Assembly: GCF_022815905.2 (NCBI RefSeq)
Contig: NZ_CP119327.1
Span: 1,426,001-1,490,000 of the forward strand
From: Staphylococcus sp. NRL 16/872
GTDB lineage: Bacteria; Bacillota; Bacilli; Staphylococcales; Staphylococcaceae
Reading direction: 5' to 3'
Length of the DNA: 64,000 nucleotides
In this document: in pieces, positions 1 to 9,432 of the stretch
How positions within the stretch are numbered: the stretch's first letter is position 1
Layout: every line of letters begins with the position of its first letter
The notes under the pieces: model-generated
Databases searched by the model: none
What the model saw: the letters and a program-made list of their open reading frames with translations, nothing else
What the model was told of the DNA's origin: nothing
Made by a program: the position numbers and the translations under genes

Positions 1-86
1 AAATTGAAATGGCTATCTCTCGTATTGAAAAGGGAGACGAAGCACTTGGCTCAGTGTGGAAACAAATTGCCAATCGTGATAAATAA
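1..86 (+). CDS. C-terminal end of a CvfC-like virulence-factor protein (partial)
   Basis: An open frame enters from the left edge and stops at the TAA at 84-86, leaving about 27 codons that read [19 protein letters not shown] near the start and end in ANRDK. This tail resembles my memory of the C-terminus of staphylococcal conserved virulence factor C, a HEAT-repeat-type protein that I recall next to brxA in S. aureus. Only the end is in the window, so domain structure cannot be checked. The identification is an inference from a short tail and from gene order. The brxA start lies about 37 bases downstream, so the two may be cotranscribed. Confidence 0.55.
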   Translation, partial: IEMAISRIEKGDEALGSVWKQIANRDK

Positions 87-123
87 TAATTTAAATACTT
101 ACATGATGAGGAGTGTATTAACT

Positions 124-558
124 ATGAATCCATATGAACAATACATGAAAGAACTAGCACAACAAATGCGTGCTGAACTTACTGAAAATGGTTTTGAAAG
201 TTTAGAAACAAGCGAAGCAGTTTCAAACTATATGAATAATGTCGGCGATAACGATACAACATTCGTTGTTATCAACTCTACTTGTGGTTGTGCTGCCGGC
301 TTAGCTAGACCAGCTGCTGTTGCTGTGGCAGAACAAAACGATAAGAAACCTACAAATAAAATCACTGTATTCGCTGGACAAGACAAAGAAGCAACACAAA
401 CAATGCGTGAATATATCCAACAAGTACCATCAAGTCCTTCATATGCTCTATTTAGAGGTACTGAATTAAAACATTTTATCCCACGTGAACATATTGAAGG
501 TCGCGATATTCAAGATATCTGCATGGATATTAAAGATGCTTTTGATGAAAATTGCTAA
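124..558 (+). CDS. brxA: Bacilliredoxin BrxA (YphP/YqiW family)
   Basis: Predicted 144-residue cytosolic bacilliredoxin, a thioredoxin-fold protein that removes bacillithiol from mixed disulfides on proteins after oxidative stress. The family's Cys-Gly-Cys active site is visible in the stretch [10 protein letters not shown], which replaces the CxxC of ordinary thioredoxins. The protein starts MNPYEQYMK at the ATG at 124, chosen because a GAGGAG-type ribosome site lies about 10 bases upstream and because family members begin this way. A longer frame upstream is open but overlaps the preceding gene. A strong hairpin with a T-run (588-640) ends the transcript. Full length for the family; no oddities. 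Confidence 0.9.
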   Translation: MNPYEQYMKELAQQMRAELTENGFESLETSEAVSNYMNNVGDNDTTFVVINSTCGCAAGLARPAAVAVAEQNDKKPTNKITVFAGQDKEATQTMREYIQQVPSSPSYALFRGTELKHFIPREHIEGRDIQDICMDIKDAFDENC

Positions 559-587
559 ATAAAATCAATCCTTATATTTAAATTTCT

Positions 588-640
588 AAAACCTATAATA
601 ACTAATTGATTTTTCAAAGAGTTTATTATAGGTTTTTATT
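588..640 (+). terminator. Intrinsic terminator after brxA
   Basis: A 14-bp perfect inverted repeat (588-601 with 623-636, arms AAAACCTATAATAA and its complement) is followed by a T-rich tract. It sits about 30 bases past the brxA stop and separates brxA from the thyA promoter region. Confidence 0.8.
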
Positions 641-725
641 TTTTATATTCACGCTTCCATTTTCAAAATTTAGACTATAAGAATGTTCAAAATTCTAAAA
701 AACTTAGAAACTCTATTAGAGTTAA

Positions 726-754
726 TTTAATAACCTCTCAATTTCTAGTATAAT
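726..754 (+). promoter_or_regulatory. Candidate promoter of thyA
   Basis: A perfect TATAAT lies at 749-754, 33 bases before the thyA start. The matching -35 position (726-731, TTTAAT, 17-base spacer) is weak. The -10 is convincing, the -35 is not. Confidence 0.4.
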
Positions 755-787
755 AGTAGTTAATATAAAAATTTAGGAGATGACACT

Positions 788-1744
788 ATGTTAAACCCTT
801 TTGATTCAGCGTATCACAGCTTATGCGAAGAAATCTTAAAAATAGGTAATGAACGTGATGATCGAACACATACTGGTACTATTTCAAAATTTGGTCATCA
901 ACTACGATTTGATTTATCAAAAGGATTTCCACTTTTAACTACAAAAAAAGTATCTTTTAAATTAGTGGCTACTGAATTATTGTGGTTTATTAAAGGCGAT
1001 ACCAATATTCAATATTTATTAAAATACAATAATAATATTTGGAATGAATGGGCTTTTGAAAAATATATTCAATCTGAAGATTATCATGGACCAGATATGA
1101 CAAATTTTGGTCATAGAGCCTTAGAAGATGCTGAATTTAACGAACAATATAAAGAAGAAATGGCTAAATTTAAGCAACGCATCTTAAACGATGATAGTTT
1201 TGCTCAAAAATATGGCGATTTAGGAAATGTTTATGGTAAACAATGGCGTGATTGGGTAGATAAAGAAGGGAACCACTTTGATCAATTGAAAACAGTGATT
1301 CAACAAATCAAAGACAATCCTAACTCACGACGTCACATTGTGTCTGCTTGGAATCCTGCTGAAATTGATTCAATGGCTTTGCCACCTTGCCATACAATGT
1401 TCCAATTTTATGTGCAAAATGGTAAATTAAGTTGCCAATTATATCAACGGAGCGCCGACATCTTCTTAGGGGTACCTTTTAATATTGCTAGCTATGCTCT
1501 ATTAACACATCTTATAGCTAAAGAATGTGGACTTGAAGCAGGAGAATTTATTCATACGTTCGGAGATGCACATATTTATTCAAATCATATTGATGCTATT
1601 CAGACACAATTATCGAGAGAAAGCTATACGCCTCCTACATTACAAATAAATTCTGATGCTTCGATTTTCGATATCAATTATGAGGATTTAGAACTCGTTG
1701 ATTATCAATCACATCCTGCAATCAAAGCGCCTATTGCTGTTTAA
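788..1744 (+). CDS. thyA: Thymidylate synthase ThyA
   Basis: Makes dTMP from dUMP using methylenetetrahydrofolate as one-carbon donor and reductant, releasing dihydrofolate for the DHFR encoded next. The 318-residue length is that of the long type with an insertion (as in Lactobacillus casei), rather than the 264-residue E. coli form. The catalytic cysteine is Cys201 in [10 protein letters not shown]; the substrate-binding [10 protein letters not shown] and the [18 protein letters not shown] stretch are intact. ATG at 788 follows TTTAGGAGATGA, a good ribosome site. dfrA begins 127 bases downstream, giving the usual thyA-dfrA pairing of the folate cycle. Confidence 0.97.
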   Translation: MLNPFDSAYHSLCEEILKIGNERDDRTHTGTISKFGHQLRFDLSKGFPLLTTKKVSFKLVATELLWFIKGDTNIQYLLKYNNNIWNEWAFEKYIQSEDYHGPDMTNFGHRALEDAEFNEQYKEEMAKFKQRILNDDSFAQKYGDLGNVYGKQWRDWVDKEGNHFDQLKTVIQQIKDNPNSRRHIVSAWNPAEIDSMALPPCHTMFQFYVQNGKLSCQLYQRSADIFLGVPFNIASYALLTHLIAKECGLEAGEFIHTFGDAHIYSNHIDAIQTQLSRESYTPPTLQINSDASIFDINYEDLELVDYQSHPAIKAPIAV

Positions 1745-1859
1745 AGCTACGCCAATTTCTTATTTATTTTAAAATGAATTACAAGGAACTTTCTCATTTT
1801 AAAAAATATTTAACTACAATACTTAATAAAATTTCAAAAATTTATCCTTAAATATATAA

Positions 1860-2357
<498 letters not shown>

Positions 2358-2378
2358 AGTGCTTTAATGGAGGTATTT

Positions 2379-3218
2379 ATGACAAAACAAATTATAGTGA
2401 CGGATTCTACGTCAGATTTATCGCAAGATTTTTTAAAACAACAAAACATCCATGTCATTCCTTTAAGTATAACGATTGATGGCAAATCATATGTGGATCA
2501 ATTGGATATTACATCTGAAGAGTTTATTCAACGTATAGAGGAAGATGCCGATGTTAAAACAAGTCAACCCCCAATTGGAAAGTTTATCGAATTATATGAA
2601 ACACTTGGTAAAGATAATGTAGAAATATTTAGTATTCATATGTCATCAGGACTAAGTGGCACATATCAAACTGCACTCCAAGCGAGTGAGATGGTAGATG
2701 CTAATGTAACAGTTATTGATTCAAAATCGATTTCATTCGGTCTCGGATATCAAATTCAAAAATTAGTTGAATTAATAAATACAAATTTGACTTCATCAGA
2801 AATAGTCGAAAGTCTTAAAGAAGTACAGAAAAACACAAAATTATTTGTCGTTATTGGTCAACTTAATCAACTAATTAAAGGTGGACGTATTAGTAAAACA
2901 AAAGGGTTTATTGGTAACATTATGAAAATTAAACCTATTGGTACGCTTGAAAATGGCTATTTAGAAATGGTGCATAATGCGCGTACACAAAACTCTAGTA
3001 TTCAATATTTGAAAAAAGAAATTTCAGAATTTATTGACAAGCATAAAATTAAATCAATTGGCGTAGCACATGCAAATGTGATTGATTTTGTTGAAAAGTT
3101 AAAATCACAATTTGATGACGCCTTTGGCCCACAAGAATATGATGTAAATGTCACAACGCCAGTTATTTCAACTCATACTGGTCAAGGGGCAATAGGACTA
3201 GTCGTTGTTCGTCATTAA
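2379..3218 (+). CDS. DegV family fatty-acid-binding protein
   Basis: 279-residue DegV family protein. These proteins bind a single fatty acid and many serve as FakB-type carriers for the fatty acid kinase FakA; which role this copy has cannot be read from sequence. Family marks are the N-terminal [11 protein letters not shown], the central [10 protein letters not shown], the [12 protein letters not shown] motif and the C-terminal [12 protein letters not shown]. The start is placed at the ATG at 2379 because TGGAGGT at 2368-2373 is its ribosome site; a nearby in-frame ATG at 2367 overlaps that site and is unlikely. It follows dfrA closely, as in S. aureus. Confidence 0.9.
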   Translation: MTKQIIVTDSTSDLSQDFLKQQNIHVIPLSITIDGKSYVDQLDITSEEFIQRIEEDADVKTSQPPIGKFIELYETLGKDNVEIFSIHMSSGLSGTYQTALQASEMVDANVTVIDSKSISFGLGYQIQKLVELINTNLTSSEIVESLKEVQKNTKLFVVIGQLNQLIKGGRISKTKGFIGNIMKIKPIGTLENGYLEMVHNARTQNSSIQYLKKEISEFIDKHKIKSIGVAHANVIDFVEKLKSQFDDAFGPQEYDVNVTTPVISTHTGQGAIGLVVVRH

Positions 3219-3303
3219 TATATTTTAAGTGCTGTATAAGTAAATCACTTTAAAATCAATTCATATTGTCGTAAATTTAAATAATAACAAAGGAGGTAAT
3301 CAA

Positions 3304-3831
3304 ATGGCATATGCAACTTTTGCTGGAGGATGCTTCTGGTGCATGGTTAAACCATTCACTTCGTATCCAGGTATTGAAAGTGTAGTTTCAGGCTATAGTG
3401 GTGGCGACGTAGAAAACCCCACGTATGAACAAGTGTGTACAAATAAAACAGGACATAGAGAAGCTGTTCAAATCACTTACAATCCTGAAATTACGTCTTA
3501 TGAGAATATTTTAGATGTTTATTTTAAATCATTTGATCCTACTGATAACAGTGGACAGTTCTTTGATAGAGGCGAAAGCTATGAACCTGCTATTTTTTAT
3601 CATGATGAAACACAAAAGCAGGCTGCTGAATTGAAAATTCAACAGTTAAATGAACAAGGCATATTTAAAAAACCTGTCATTACGCCTGTGCTTCCTTATA
3701 AGAATTTTTATCCTGCAGAAGACTATCATCAAGATTATTATAAGAAAAATCCTATGCACTATGAACAATACCAACGTGGATCAGGTCGAAAAGCTTTTAT
3801 TGAATCACATTGGGGGTCAAAAAATGATTAA
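3304..3831 (+). CDS. msrA: Peptide methionine-S-sulfoxide reductase MsrA
   Basis: Reduces the S epimer of methionine sulfoxide in oxidised proteins. 175 residues with the catalytic motif GGCFWC (nucleophile Cys10, second Cys13), the GYSGGDVENPTYEQV substrate loop, TGHREAVQ, and YHQDYYKKNP. The distal C-terminal resolving cysteines of the E. coli enzyme are absent, so recycling may use Cys13 or another thiol. A strong AAAGGAGGT site precedes the ATG. The msrB start overlaps the 3' end by 8 bases, indicating translational coupling. A paralogue is found at 60683-61192. Confidence 0.95.
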   Translation: MAYATFAGGCFWCMVKPFTSYPGIESVVSGYSGGDVENPTYEQVCTNKTGHREAVQITYNPEITSYENILDVYFKSFDPTDNSGQFFDRGESYEPAIFYHDETQKQAAELKIQQLNEQGIFKKPVITPVLPYKNFYPAEDYHQDYYKKNPMHYEQYQRGSGRKAFIESHWGSKND

Positions 3832-4252
3832 AAAAAATAAAAGTGAATTAAATGAAATGGAGTACTTAGTTACGCAAGAAAATGGCACTGAACCTCCATT
3901 CCAAAATGAATATTGGAATCATTTTGATAAAGGGATTTATGTTGATAAAATTTCAGGTAAGCCTTTATTTACATCTGAAGAAAAATTTGAATCTAATTGT
4001 GGATGGCCAAGTTTCTCAAAAGCGCTTGATGACGATGAGATTATTGAACTCGTGGATAAAACATTCGGTATGGTCAGAACTGAAGTCAGATCAGAAGAAG
4101 CAAATAGTCATTTAGGCCATGTTTTTAATGATGGTCCAAGAGAAAGTGGCGGTTTACGTTATTGTATTAATTCGGCTGCTATTCAATTTATACCATATGA
4201 GAAGTTAGAAGAACTTGGATACGGCGATTTAATTCCACATTTTGAAAAATAG
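3824..4252 (+). CDS. msrB: Peptide methionine-R-sulfoxide reductase MsrB
   Basis: Reduces the R epimer of methionine sulfoxide, complementing the upstream MsrA. 142 residues; catalytic Cys114 lies in GGLRYCINSAA, with Cys59 in SNCGWPSFSK as the likely resolving partner. The NSHLGHVFNDGP loop is intact. The two CxxC zinc motifs found in some MsrB proteins are missing. The ATG at 3824 is chosen because it gives the family's length and MIKKNKSELNEMEY start; it overlaps msrA by 8 bases with GGGGGT serving as ribosome site. A longer frame reading back to 3650 is simply open sequence inside msrA. Confidence 0.95.
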   Translation: MIKKNKSELNEMEYLVTQENGTEPPFQNEYWNHFDKGIYVDKISGKPLFTSEEKFESNCGWPSFSKALDDDEIIELVDKTFGMVRTEVRSEEANSHLGHVFNDGPRESGGLRYCINSAAIQFIPYEKLEELGYGDLIPHFEK

Positions 4253-4264
4253 GAGTGAAAGAAT

Positions 4265-4765
4265 ATGTTTAAAAAATTATTTGGTAAAGGTAAAGAAGTT
4301 AATAAAGAAACTCAAATTTATGCACCACTTACAGGTGAATATGTAAAAATCGAAGATATTCCAGATCCTGTATTCGCACAAAAAATGATGGGTGAAGGTT
4401 TTGGTATTAATCCTTCTGAAGGCGAAGTAGTATCACCAATCGAAGGGAAAGTTGATAATGTCTTTCCAACGAAACATGCCATTGGTTTAAAAGCTGACAA
4501 TGGTCTTGAACTTTTAGTTCACATCGGTTTAGATACTGTCCAACTTGATGGTCAAGGCTTTGAAATTTTAGTGAATAGTGGCGATACAGTCAAAATTGGC
4601 GATCCACTATTAAAATTTGATTTAGAATATATTAGACAAAATGCTAAAGATGTTATCTCACCAATTATCATTACGAATTCAGATCAAACTGAATCAATTC
4701 ATATCGATGATGTTCAAGCTGTAGTTAAAGGTGAAACAAAAGTCATTGATGTGACTATGAGCTAA
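4265..4765 (+). CDS. crr: PTS glucose-type EIIA component
   Basis: Single-domain phosphocarrier of the sugar phosphotransferase system, 166 residues. It would receive phosphate from HPr and pass it to an EIIB domain of a membrane transporter. The phosphorylated histidine is His86 in [12 protein letters not shown]; the partner histidine is His71 in PTKHAIGL. The [17 protein letters not shown] segment is typical. It begins 12 bases after msrB with AGGAGTG as ribosome site and ends overlapping the yozE-like start (TAATG), so msrA-msrB-crr-yozE look like one operon, an arrangement also remembered from S. aureus. Confidence 0.93.
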   Translation: MFKKLFGKGKEVNKETQIYAPLTGEYVKIEDIPDPVFAQKMMGEGFGINPSEGEVVSPIEGKVDNVFPTKHAIGLKADNGLELLVHIGLDTVQLDGQGFEILVNSGDTVKIGDPLLKFDLEYIRQNAKDVISPIIITNSDQTESIHIDDVQAVVKGETKVIDVTMS

Positions 4766-4986
4766 TGAAAAATCATTCTTTTTATCAGTTTGCACTTACT
4801 GTCAGAGGAAGAAAAGATAGTAAAGGCGAATTAGCAGAAGAAATCTTTCATGATTTAGCTTTTCCTAAACATGAAAGTGACTTTAATACACTATCTGATT
4901 ATATTGAGATGCAAAGTGATATTACAGTACCAATGTCAGTATTTGATGATTTATATGAAGAATATACAGAATGGTTGAAATTTTAA
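4765..4986 (+). CDS. YozE-family small protein (UPF0346)
   Basis: 73-residue acidic protein, starts [20 protein letters not shown]. It belongs to the YozE/SAM-like family, whose members are short helical proteins of unknown function. The start codon overlaps the crr stop in the sequence TAATG, giving translational coupling. No catalytic residues can be assigned. Last gene of its operon. Confidence 0.85.
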   Translation: MKNHSFYQFALTVRGRKDSKGELAEEIFHDLAFPKHESDFNTLSDYIEMQSDITVPMSVFDDLYEEYTEWLKF

Positions 4987-5043
4987 ATACCGTGAATGGT
5001 TAATCTATACAATAAACTTATGAAGTTAACCATTTTTACTAGT

Positions 5044-5086
5044 GCGGGACGAGGAAATCTTTTTAAAAGATTAATTTCTCTCCCGC
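5044..5086. terminator. Hairpin of the staphylococcal GGGAC intergenic repeat type, probable terminator
   Basis: Arms GCGGGACGAGGAAAT and ATTTCTCTCCCGC can pair around an inner CTTTTTAAAAG hairpin, lying about 60 bases after the yozE-like gene. The T-tract is weak. The GGGAC...TCCC arms resemble the repeat-derived hairpins near 28690 and 48369. Confidence 0.55.
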
Positions 5087-5208
5087 ATTCTTACTTTTAA
5101 GGTTAAAAAATCTTCTGATTTGCGTTTAACTTTAAATAAAGACATACTAGTATTATCTTTTTAAAAATAAAAAGTAAATACATAAGAAGTAATAGAGGAA
5201 GTGTTTGA

Positions 5209-6681
5209 ATGAATAATAAAATAGATAAGCAAGATGAACAATTGCCCTCTAATGATAATCAAAAAGTGTCATCACCTAAAAAAGTACACTTAAAGATTTG
5301 GCAATTTATTCTTATCTTACTGCTTGCTATCATTCTTACAGCAGCGTTAACTGTTGCTACAACTATTGGTATTAGTCACAAATTGAGTGGATTGACTAAA
5401 GACGAACGTAAAGAAATGAATAAAATTGAATATGCATATAAAACGTTAAGTAATGACTATTATAAAAAACAACAATCTAACAAATTATCAGAAGCTGCTA
5501 TCGGTGGTATGGTCAAAGAATTGAAAGACCCATATTCTGAATATATGACTAAAGAAGAAACTAAAAGTTTTAATGAAGATGTCTCAGGTGATTTCGTAGG
5601 TATTGGAGCAGAAATGCAAAAAAAAGACAAAGAAATTATAATTACTAGTCCTATAAAAGATTCGCCTGCTGAAAAAGCTGGAATTCAGCCAAAAGATGTT
5701 GTCACTAAAATAAATGGACATTCTATAGAAGGTAAACCTTTAGATGAAGTAGTAAAAATTGTAAGAGGTAAAGAAGGCACCTCAGTCAAACTGACTATCA
5801 AACGAGGATCTCAAGAAAAAGATATTAATATTAAACGAGAAAAGATTCATGTCAAAAGTGTTGAATATAAGAAAAAAGACGGTATCGGTATTATGACCAT
5901 TAATAAATTCCAAGAAAACACGGCTGGCGAATTAAAAGCAGCAGTAATTAAAGCACATAAAGAAGGCGTTCATAGTATTGTACTTGATTTACGTAATAAC
6001 CCTGGTGGTCTATTAGATGAAGCTGTCAAAATGGCAAATATATTTATCGATAAAGGTCAAACAGTTGTTCAACTGGAAAAAGGGAATGATAAAGAAGCAA
6101 TTACCACGTCAAATGATGCTTTAAAAGAAGCGAAAGACATGAAAATAAGCATTCTAGTGAATGAAGGTTCAGCAAGTGCTTCAGAAGTCTTTACAGGAGC
6201 TATGAAAGATCATCATAAAGCCAAAGTTTATGGTTCAAAAACGTTTGGAAAAGGTATAGTACAAACAACTCGTGAATTTAGTGATGGCTCACTATTAAAA
6301 TATACTCAAATGAAATGGTTAACGCCAGATGGCCATTATATCCATGGTAAAGGTATCGAGCCAGATGTTAAAATAGCGTCTCCTAAATACCAATCTATTA
6401 GTGTTATCCCAACCGACAAAACATATTCGGTCGGAGATAATAATAAAAATATTAAATCAATTAAGATTGGGTTAAATGCATTAGGTTATAAAGTAAATAA
6501 TGAATCAAATCAATTCGATTCAAATTTATCTTCAGAGCTCAAAGCATTTCAAGCTGATAATCATTTACCTACTAATGGTAAATTTGATGCTAAAACGAAC
6601 GATAAATTCACACAGTTACTAGTTGAAAAATCTAATAAAGAAGATACTGTATTAGATAAATTGTTAGAAAAACTAAAATAA
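5209..6681 (+). CDS. ctpA: C-terminal processing peptidase CtpA (S41 family)
   Basis: Membrane-anchored serine protease that trims or degrades envelope proteins. 490 residues: a polar cytoplasmic head, one membrane segment at about 28-52 (IWQFILILLLAIILTAALTV), a PDZ domain around 120-205 with SGDFVGIGAEM and SPAEKAGIQPKDVV, the S41 protease domain with Ser323 in GSASASEVF and Lys348 in TFGKG (25 residues apart, the expected dyad), and a C-terminal peptidoglycan-binding-like domain (about 415-480). ATG follows AGAGGAAGTG. The GNAT gene starts 16 bases after the stop, suggesting an operon that continues to murG and pgpB. Confidence 0.93.
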   Translation: MNNKIDKQDEQLPSNDNQKVSSPKKVHLKIWQFILILLLAIILTAALTVATTIGISHKLSGLTKDERKEMNKIEYAYKTLSNDYYKKQQSNKLSEAAIGGMVKELKDPYSEYMTKEETKSFNEDVSGDFVGIGAEMQKKDKEIIITSPIKDSPAEKAGIQPKDVVTKINGHSIEGKPLDEVVKIVRGKEGTSVKLTIKRGSQEKDINIKREKIHVKSVEYKKKDGIGIMTINKFQENTAGELKAAVIKAHKEGVHSIVLDLRNNPGGLLDEAVKMANIFIDKGQTVVQLEKGNDKEAITTSNDALKEAKDMKISILVNEGSASASEVFTGAMKDHHKAKVYGSKTFGKGIVQTTREFSDGSLLKYTQMKWLTPDGHYIHGKGIEPDVKIASPKYQSISVIPTDKTYSVGDNNKNIKSIKIGLNALGYKVNNESNQFDSNLSSELKAFQADNHLPTNGKFDAKTNDKFTQLLVEKSNKEDTVLDKLLEKLK

Positions 6682-6697
6682 AGAGGTGTTTTTGAAA

Positions 6698-7204
6698 ATG
6701 ACAATTAGATTAGGTAAAAAAGAAGATATTTCTCAAATTGAAACATTAGTTGAAGAAGCAAAACAAACAATGCGAGAACAAGATAACAATCAATGGGATG
6801 ATAAATATCCTATTACAGAACATTTTGAGGAAGATATTGATACAAAAACACTTTATGTATTAGAAGAAGAGAATACAATTTATGGTTTTATTGTGGTCGA
6901 CCAACAACAGTCAGAATGGTATGATGATTTAGAATGGCCAGTTGATAGAGAAGGTGCTTATGTCATCCATAGATTAGCTGGTTCTAAAAAATATAAAGGT
7001 GCAGCTACTGAACTATTTGACTTCGCCGTTCAACTTGCTGAAGAGCACGGCGTTCATGTTTTATTAACAGATACATTTGCGCTTAATAAACCAGCACAAG
7101 GTTTATTTGATAAATTTGGCTTCGAAAAGGTCGGCGAAGCAGAAATAGACTATCATCCATTTGATAGAGGCGCACCATTCTATGCATACTATAAAAACAT
7201 ATAA
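6698..7204 (+). CDS. GNAT family N-acetyltransferase
   Basis: 168-residue acetyltransferase of the GNAT fold with the order MTIRLGKKEDISQIETLV (N-terminal strand and helix), the YGFIVVDQ strand, VIHRLAGSKKYKGAATELFDF (acetyl-CoA loop, weakly conserved) and FDKFGFEKVGE. Substrate unknown. The ATG at 6698 is preferred over in-frame GTG 6686 and TTG 6692 because AGAGGTG at 6682-6688 is then correctly spaced. Lies between ctpA and murG in a likely operon. Confidence 0.8.
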   Translation: MTIRLGKKEDISQIETLVEEAKQTMREQDNNQWDDKYPITEHFEEDIDTKTLYVLEEENTIYGFIVVDQQQSEWYDDLEWPVDREGAYVIHRLAGSKKYKGAATELFDFAVQLAEEHGVHVLLTDTFALNKPAQGLFDKFGFEKVGEAEIDYHPFDRGAPFYAYYKNI

Positions 7205-7222
7205 GAATAGAGGTTAATAACT

Positions 7223-8290
7223 ATGACTAAAATAGCATTTACTGGTGGTGGCACAGTCGGACATGTGTCCGTAAATCTAAGTCTCATTCCGACTGCTATT
7301 GAAAAAGGTCACACTGCTTTTTACATTGGATCTAAACACGGTATCGAACGTGAAATGATTGAATCTCAATTATCTGAAATTAAATATCACCCAATATCTA
7401 GTGGGAAATTACGCAGATATTTATCTTTTGAAAATGCTAAAGATGTATTCAAAGTATTAAAAGGCATTTTTGATGCGCGTAAAGTATTAAAAAAAGAAAA
7501 GCCGGATTTGTTATTTTCAAAAGGTGGGTTTGTTTCAGTGCCGGTAGTTATAGCCGCACGTTCATTAAAAATCCCTACTATTATCCATGAATCAGACTTA
7601 ACACCTGGTTTAGCAAATAAAATTGCATTAAAATTTGCTAAAAAAATCTATACTACTTTTGAAGATACTGTTAATTATCTTCCTACAAATAAAGCTGATT
7701 TTGTAGGCGCGACAATCCGTGCAGATCTAAAAGAAGGTAATAAACAAACTGGTTATCAATTTACAGGTTTGGATAATTCTAAAAAAGTCCTACTTGTAAT
7801 GGGAGGAAGTTTAGGTAGTAAGAAGTTAAATGAGACGATTCATGAAAATTTAGAAGCCTTACTTCAGGATTATCAAATTATCCACCTTACAGGACATGGT
7901 TTAATGGATCATTCTATTGATAAAAAGGGATATGTACAATATGAATTTCTGAAAGAAGAACTTACAGACATACTTGCTATTACAGACACTGTGGTAAGTC
8001 GTGCTGGATCAAATGCAATTTATGAATTTCTAACACTGCGTATTCCAATGCTATTAATTCCGTTAGGATTAGATCAATCTCGTGGAGATCAAATAGATAA
8101 TGCTAAAAACTTTGAAACAAAAGGATATGGCAGAACTATTCCTGAAGATCAACTTACTCAAGTTAAACTATTGGAACAATTAAAAGATATTGAGAATCAT
8201 AGAGATGTTATTATTAAACAAATGGAAACATACAAAGAAAGTTATACACGCGAAGATTTATTTAATAAAATCTTGAACGACGCTTTATAA
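7223..8290 (+). CDS. murG: UDP-GlcNAc:lipid I GlcNAc transferase MurG
   Basis: Adds GlcNAc to undecaprenyl-pyrophosphoryl-MurNAc-pentapeptide (lipid I) to give lipid II on the inner membrane face. 355 residues. The N-terminal phosphate loop reads GGGTVGHVSVNLSL, the staphylococcal variant of the usual GGTGGH. Other marks are FSKGGFVSVPV, HESDLTPGLANK, VMGGSLGSKKLNE, and the donor-sugar site SRAGSNAIYEFLTLRIP. Starts 18 bases after the GNAT gene, and pgpB follows 18 bases after its stop. Confidence 0.96.
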   Translation: MTKIAFTGGGTVGHVSVNLSLIPTAIEKGHTAFYIGSKHGIEREMIESQLSEIKYHPISSGKLRRYLSFENAKDVFKVLKGIFDARKVLKKEKPDLLFSKGGFVSVPVVIAARSLKIPTIIHESDLTPGLANKIALKFAKKIYTTFEDTVNYLPTNKADFVGATIRADLKEGNKQTGYQFTGLDNSKKVLLVMGGSLGSKKLNETIHENLEALLQDYQIIHLTGHGLMDHSIDKKGYVQYEFLKEELTDILAITDTVVSRAGSNAIYEFLTLRIPMLLIPLGLDQSRGDQIDNAKNFETKGYGRTIPEDQLTQVKLLEQLKDIENHRDVIIKQMETYKESYTREDLFNKILNDAL

Positions 8291-8308
8291 TTACAGGAGG
8301 CGTACTTG

Positions 8309-8932
8309 ATGAATCGTGCAAAGCGCATTACATTACTCATAGTTTTCACTCTAATCTTTGGAATTATCGCTTTTTTCCATGAATCAAGATTAGGTAAATG
8401 GATTGATACTGAAGTATATGAATTTATATATTCATCAGAAAGTTTTATTACCACTTCAATTTTATTAGGTGCAACCAAAATTGGAGAAGTATGGGCGATG
8501 GTTTGTTTATCACTTATGTTTGTAGCTTATTTAATGCTTAAACGTTATAAAATTGAAACATTATTTTTCGCAATCGTAATGGCACTATCAGGCATTCTAA
8601 ATCCTGTGTTAAAAAATATCTTTGACCGTGAACGTCCAACATTATTACGTCTGATTGATATTAGTGGTTTTAGCTTTCCCAGTGGACACGCCATGGGCTC
8701 AACATCATTTTTTGGAAGTGCAATGTTTATCGTTAATCGAAGTATGTCTGGTTCGAATAAAGGAATCATCATCGGCCTTTGCGCTTTATTTATTTTATTA
8801 ATATCAATTTCTAGAGTATATTTAGGCGTTCATTACCCTACAGATGTTATAGCTGGTATTATTGGTGGAGCGTTTTGTATTGTTTTATCAACTTTAATAT
8901 TGAAGAAACAACTTTATCCATCTACAAATTAA
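8309..8932 (+). CDS. pgpB: PAP2-family membrane phosphatase (PgpB-like)
   Basis: 207-residue integral membrane phosphatase acting on lipid phosphates such as undecaprenyl pyrophosphate or phosphatidylglycerophosphate; the substrate is inferred from family. All three PAP2 signatures are present: KNIFDRERP, FPSGHAMG and SRVYLGVHYPTD. About six hydrophobic segments. ATG at 8309 is preferred over TTG 8306 given ACAGGAGG at 8293-8300. Being next to murG suggests a role in recycling the lipid carrier for cell wall synthesis. Confidence 0.88.
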   Translation: MNRAKRITLLIVFTLIFGIIAFFHESRLGKWIDTEVYEFIYSSESFITTSILLGATKIGEVWAMVCLSLMFVAYLMLKRYKIETLFFAIVMALSGILNPVLKNIFDRERPTLLRLIDISGFSFPSGHAMGSTSFFGSAMFIVNRSMSGSNKGIIIGLCALFILLISISRVYLGVHYPTDVIAGIIGGAFCIVLSTLILKKQLYPSTN

Positions 8933-8944
8933 TATCTTTTTTAT

Positions 8945-8990
8945 AAGAGAAGCAGTGTATTCATTATTGAAGCCTGTTTCTCTTTTATTT
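8945..8990 (+). terminator. Intrinsic terminator after pgpB
   Basis: Arms 8945-8955 (AAGAGAAGCAG) and 8974-8984 (CTGTTTCTCTT) pair with one G-U, followed by a T-rich run. Ends the ctpA-pgpB operon. Confidence 0.7.
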
Positions 8991-9021
8991 TTAGGAAAAT
9001 GAGATAAGTGATAAATAAAAA

Positions 9022-9207
9022 TAAGAAAGCAGTGAATCTCGGCATTAGATTCACTGCTTTAATTAAAACGTTTAAAGCTATTTTTAAAACTTCAACGTTA
9101 GTCTTTTACGGGCATATAAAAGGGGAATAACTCGAAAATGATCAATCCTGTAAGAACGAAATATATGTGGGGGGAATTGTCTTAGTCGGTATTGATAATC
9201 ATTTTCA
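9022..9207 (-). ncRNA. isrR: Iron-responsive small RNA IsrR (probable)
   Basis: About 180-nt non-coding transcript read leftwards. A consensus promoter (9214-9241) puts the start near 9207; a 14-bp perfect terminator hairpin (9026-9039 with 9047-9060) followed by a T-rich run on the minus strand ends it near 9022. C-rich single-stranded motifs occur as CCCCCC (complement of 9169-9174), CCCC (9122-9125) and CCC (9110-9112 region). S. aureus IsrR, a Fur-repressed RNA that shuts down iron-rich enzymes, is, as I recall, of about this size, sits between pgpB and arlR and carries C-rich pairing regions. Position, length, regulation and motifs all agree. Primary-sequence alignment to S. aureus was not possible here. 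Confidence 0.8.
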
Positions 9208-9241
9208 ACTATTATTATACATTAATGATAATCATTGTCAA
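9193..9241 (-). promoter_or_regulatory. isrR promoter with two overlapping Fur boxes
   Basis: On the minus strand, -35 TTGACA (9236-9241) and -10 TATAAT (9214-9219) are separated by 16 bases. Two 15-mers match the 7-1-7 Fur box TGATAATnATTATCA with one mismatch each: 9226-9240 lies between and over the promoter elements and 9193-9207 covers the start site. They are 33 bases apart, three helical turns, so Fur dimers would sit on one DNA face. Strong iron repression is inferred. Confidence 0.8.
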
Positions 9242-9432
9242 TTAGAAATATGGAAATTTTAAATTTATTTTTTAAAATTAGCAAGTTCGTCAAATATTTA
9301 TCACATATTAATATATTTGAACTGACTAGAATACTTATTTTGTTTAATACTATGATAAAATGTTGTTTATATTATAGAAGATTAATTATTATAATTAGTA
9401 TAATCAAATTTTCGACAAGAGAGGTGCAATCA

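Noticed and set aside
3650-3823. N-terminal extension of MsrB
   Set aside because: Lies within msrA in another frame; the MIKKNKSEL start gives the normal length.
9235-9432. 66-codon N-terminal extension of ArlR
   Set aside because: Composition is AT-leader-like, receiver domains start directly with the ILIVEDE strand, and a ribosome site stands before the TTG at 9433.
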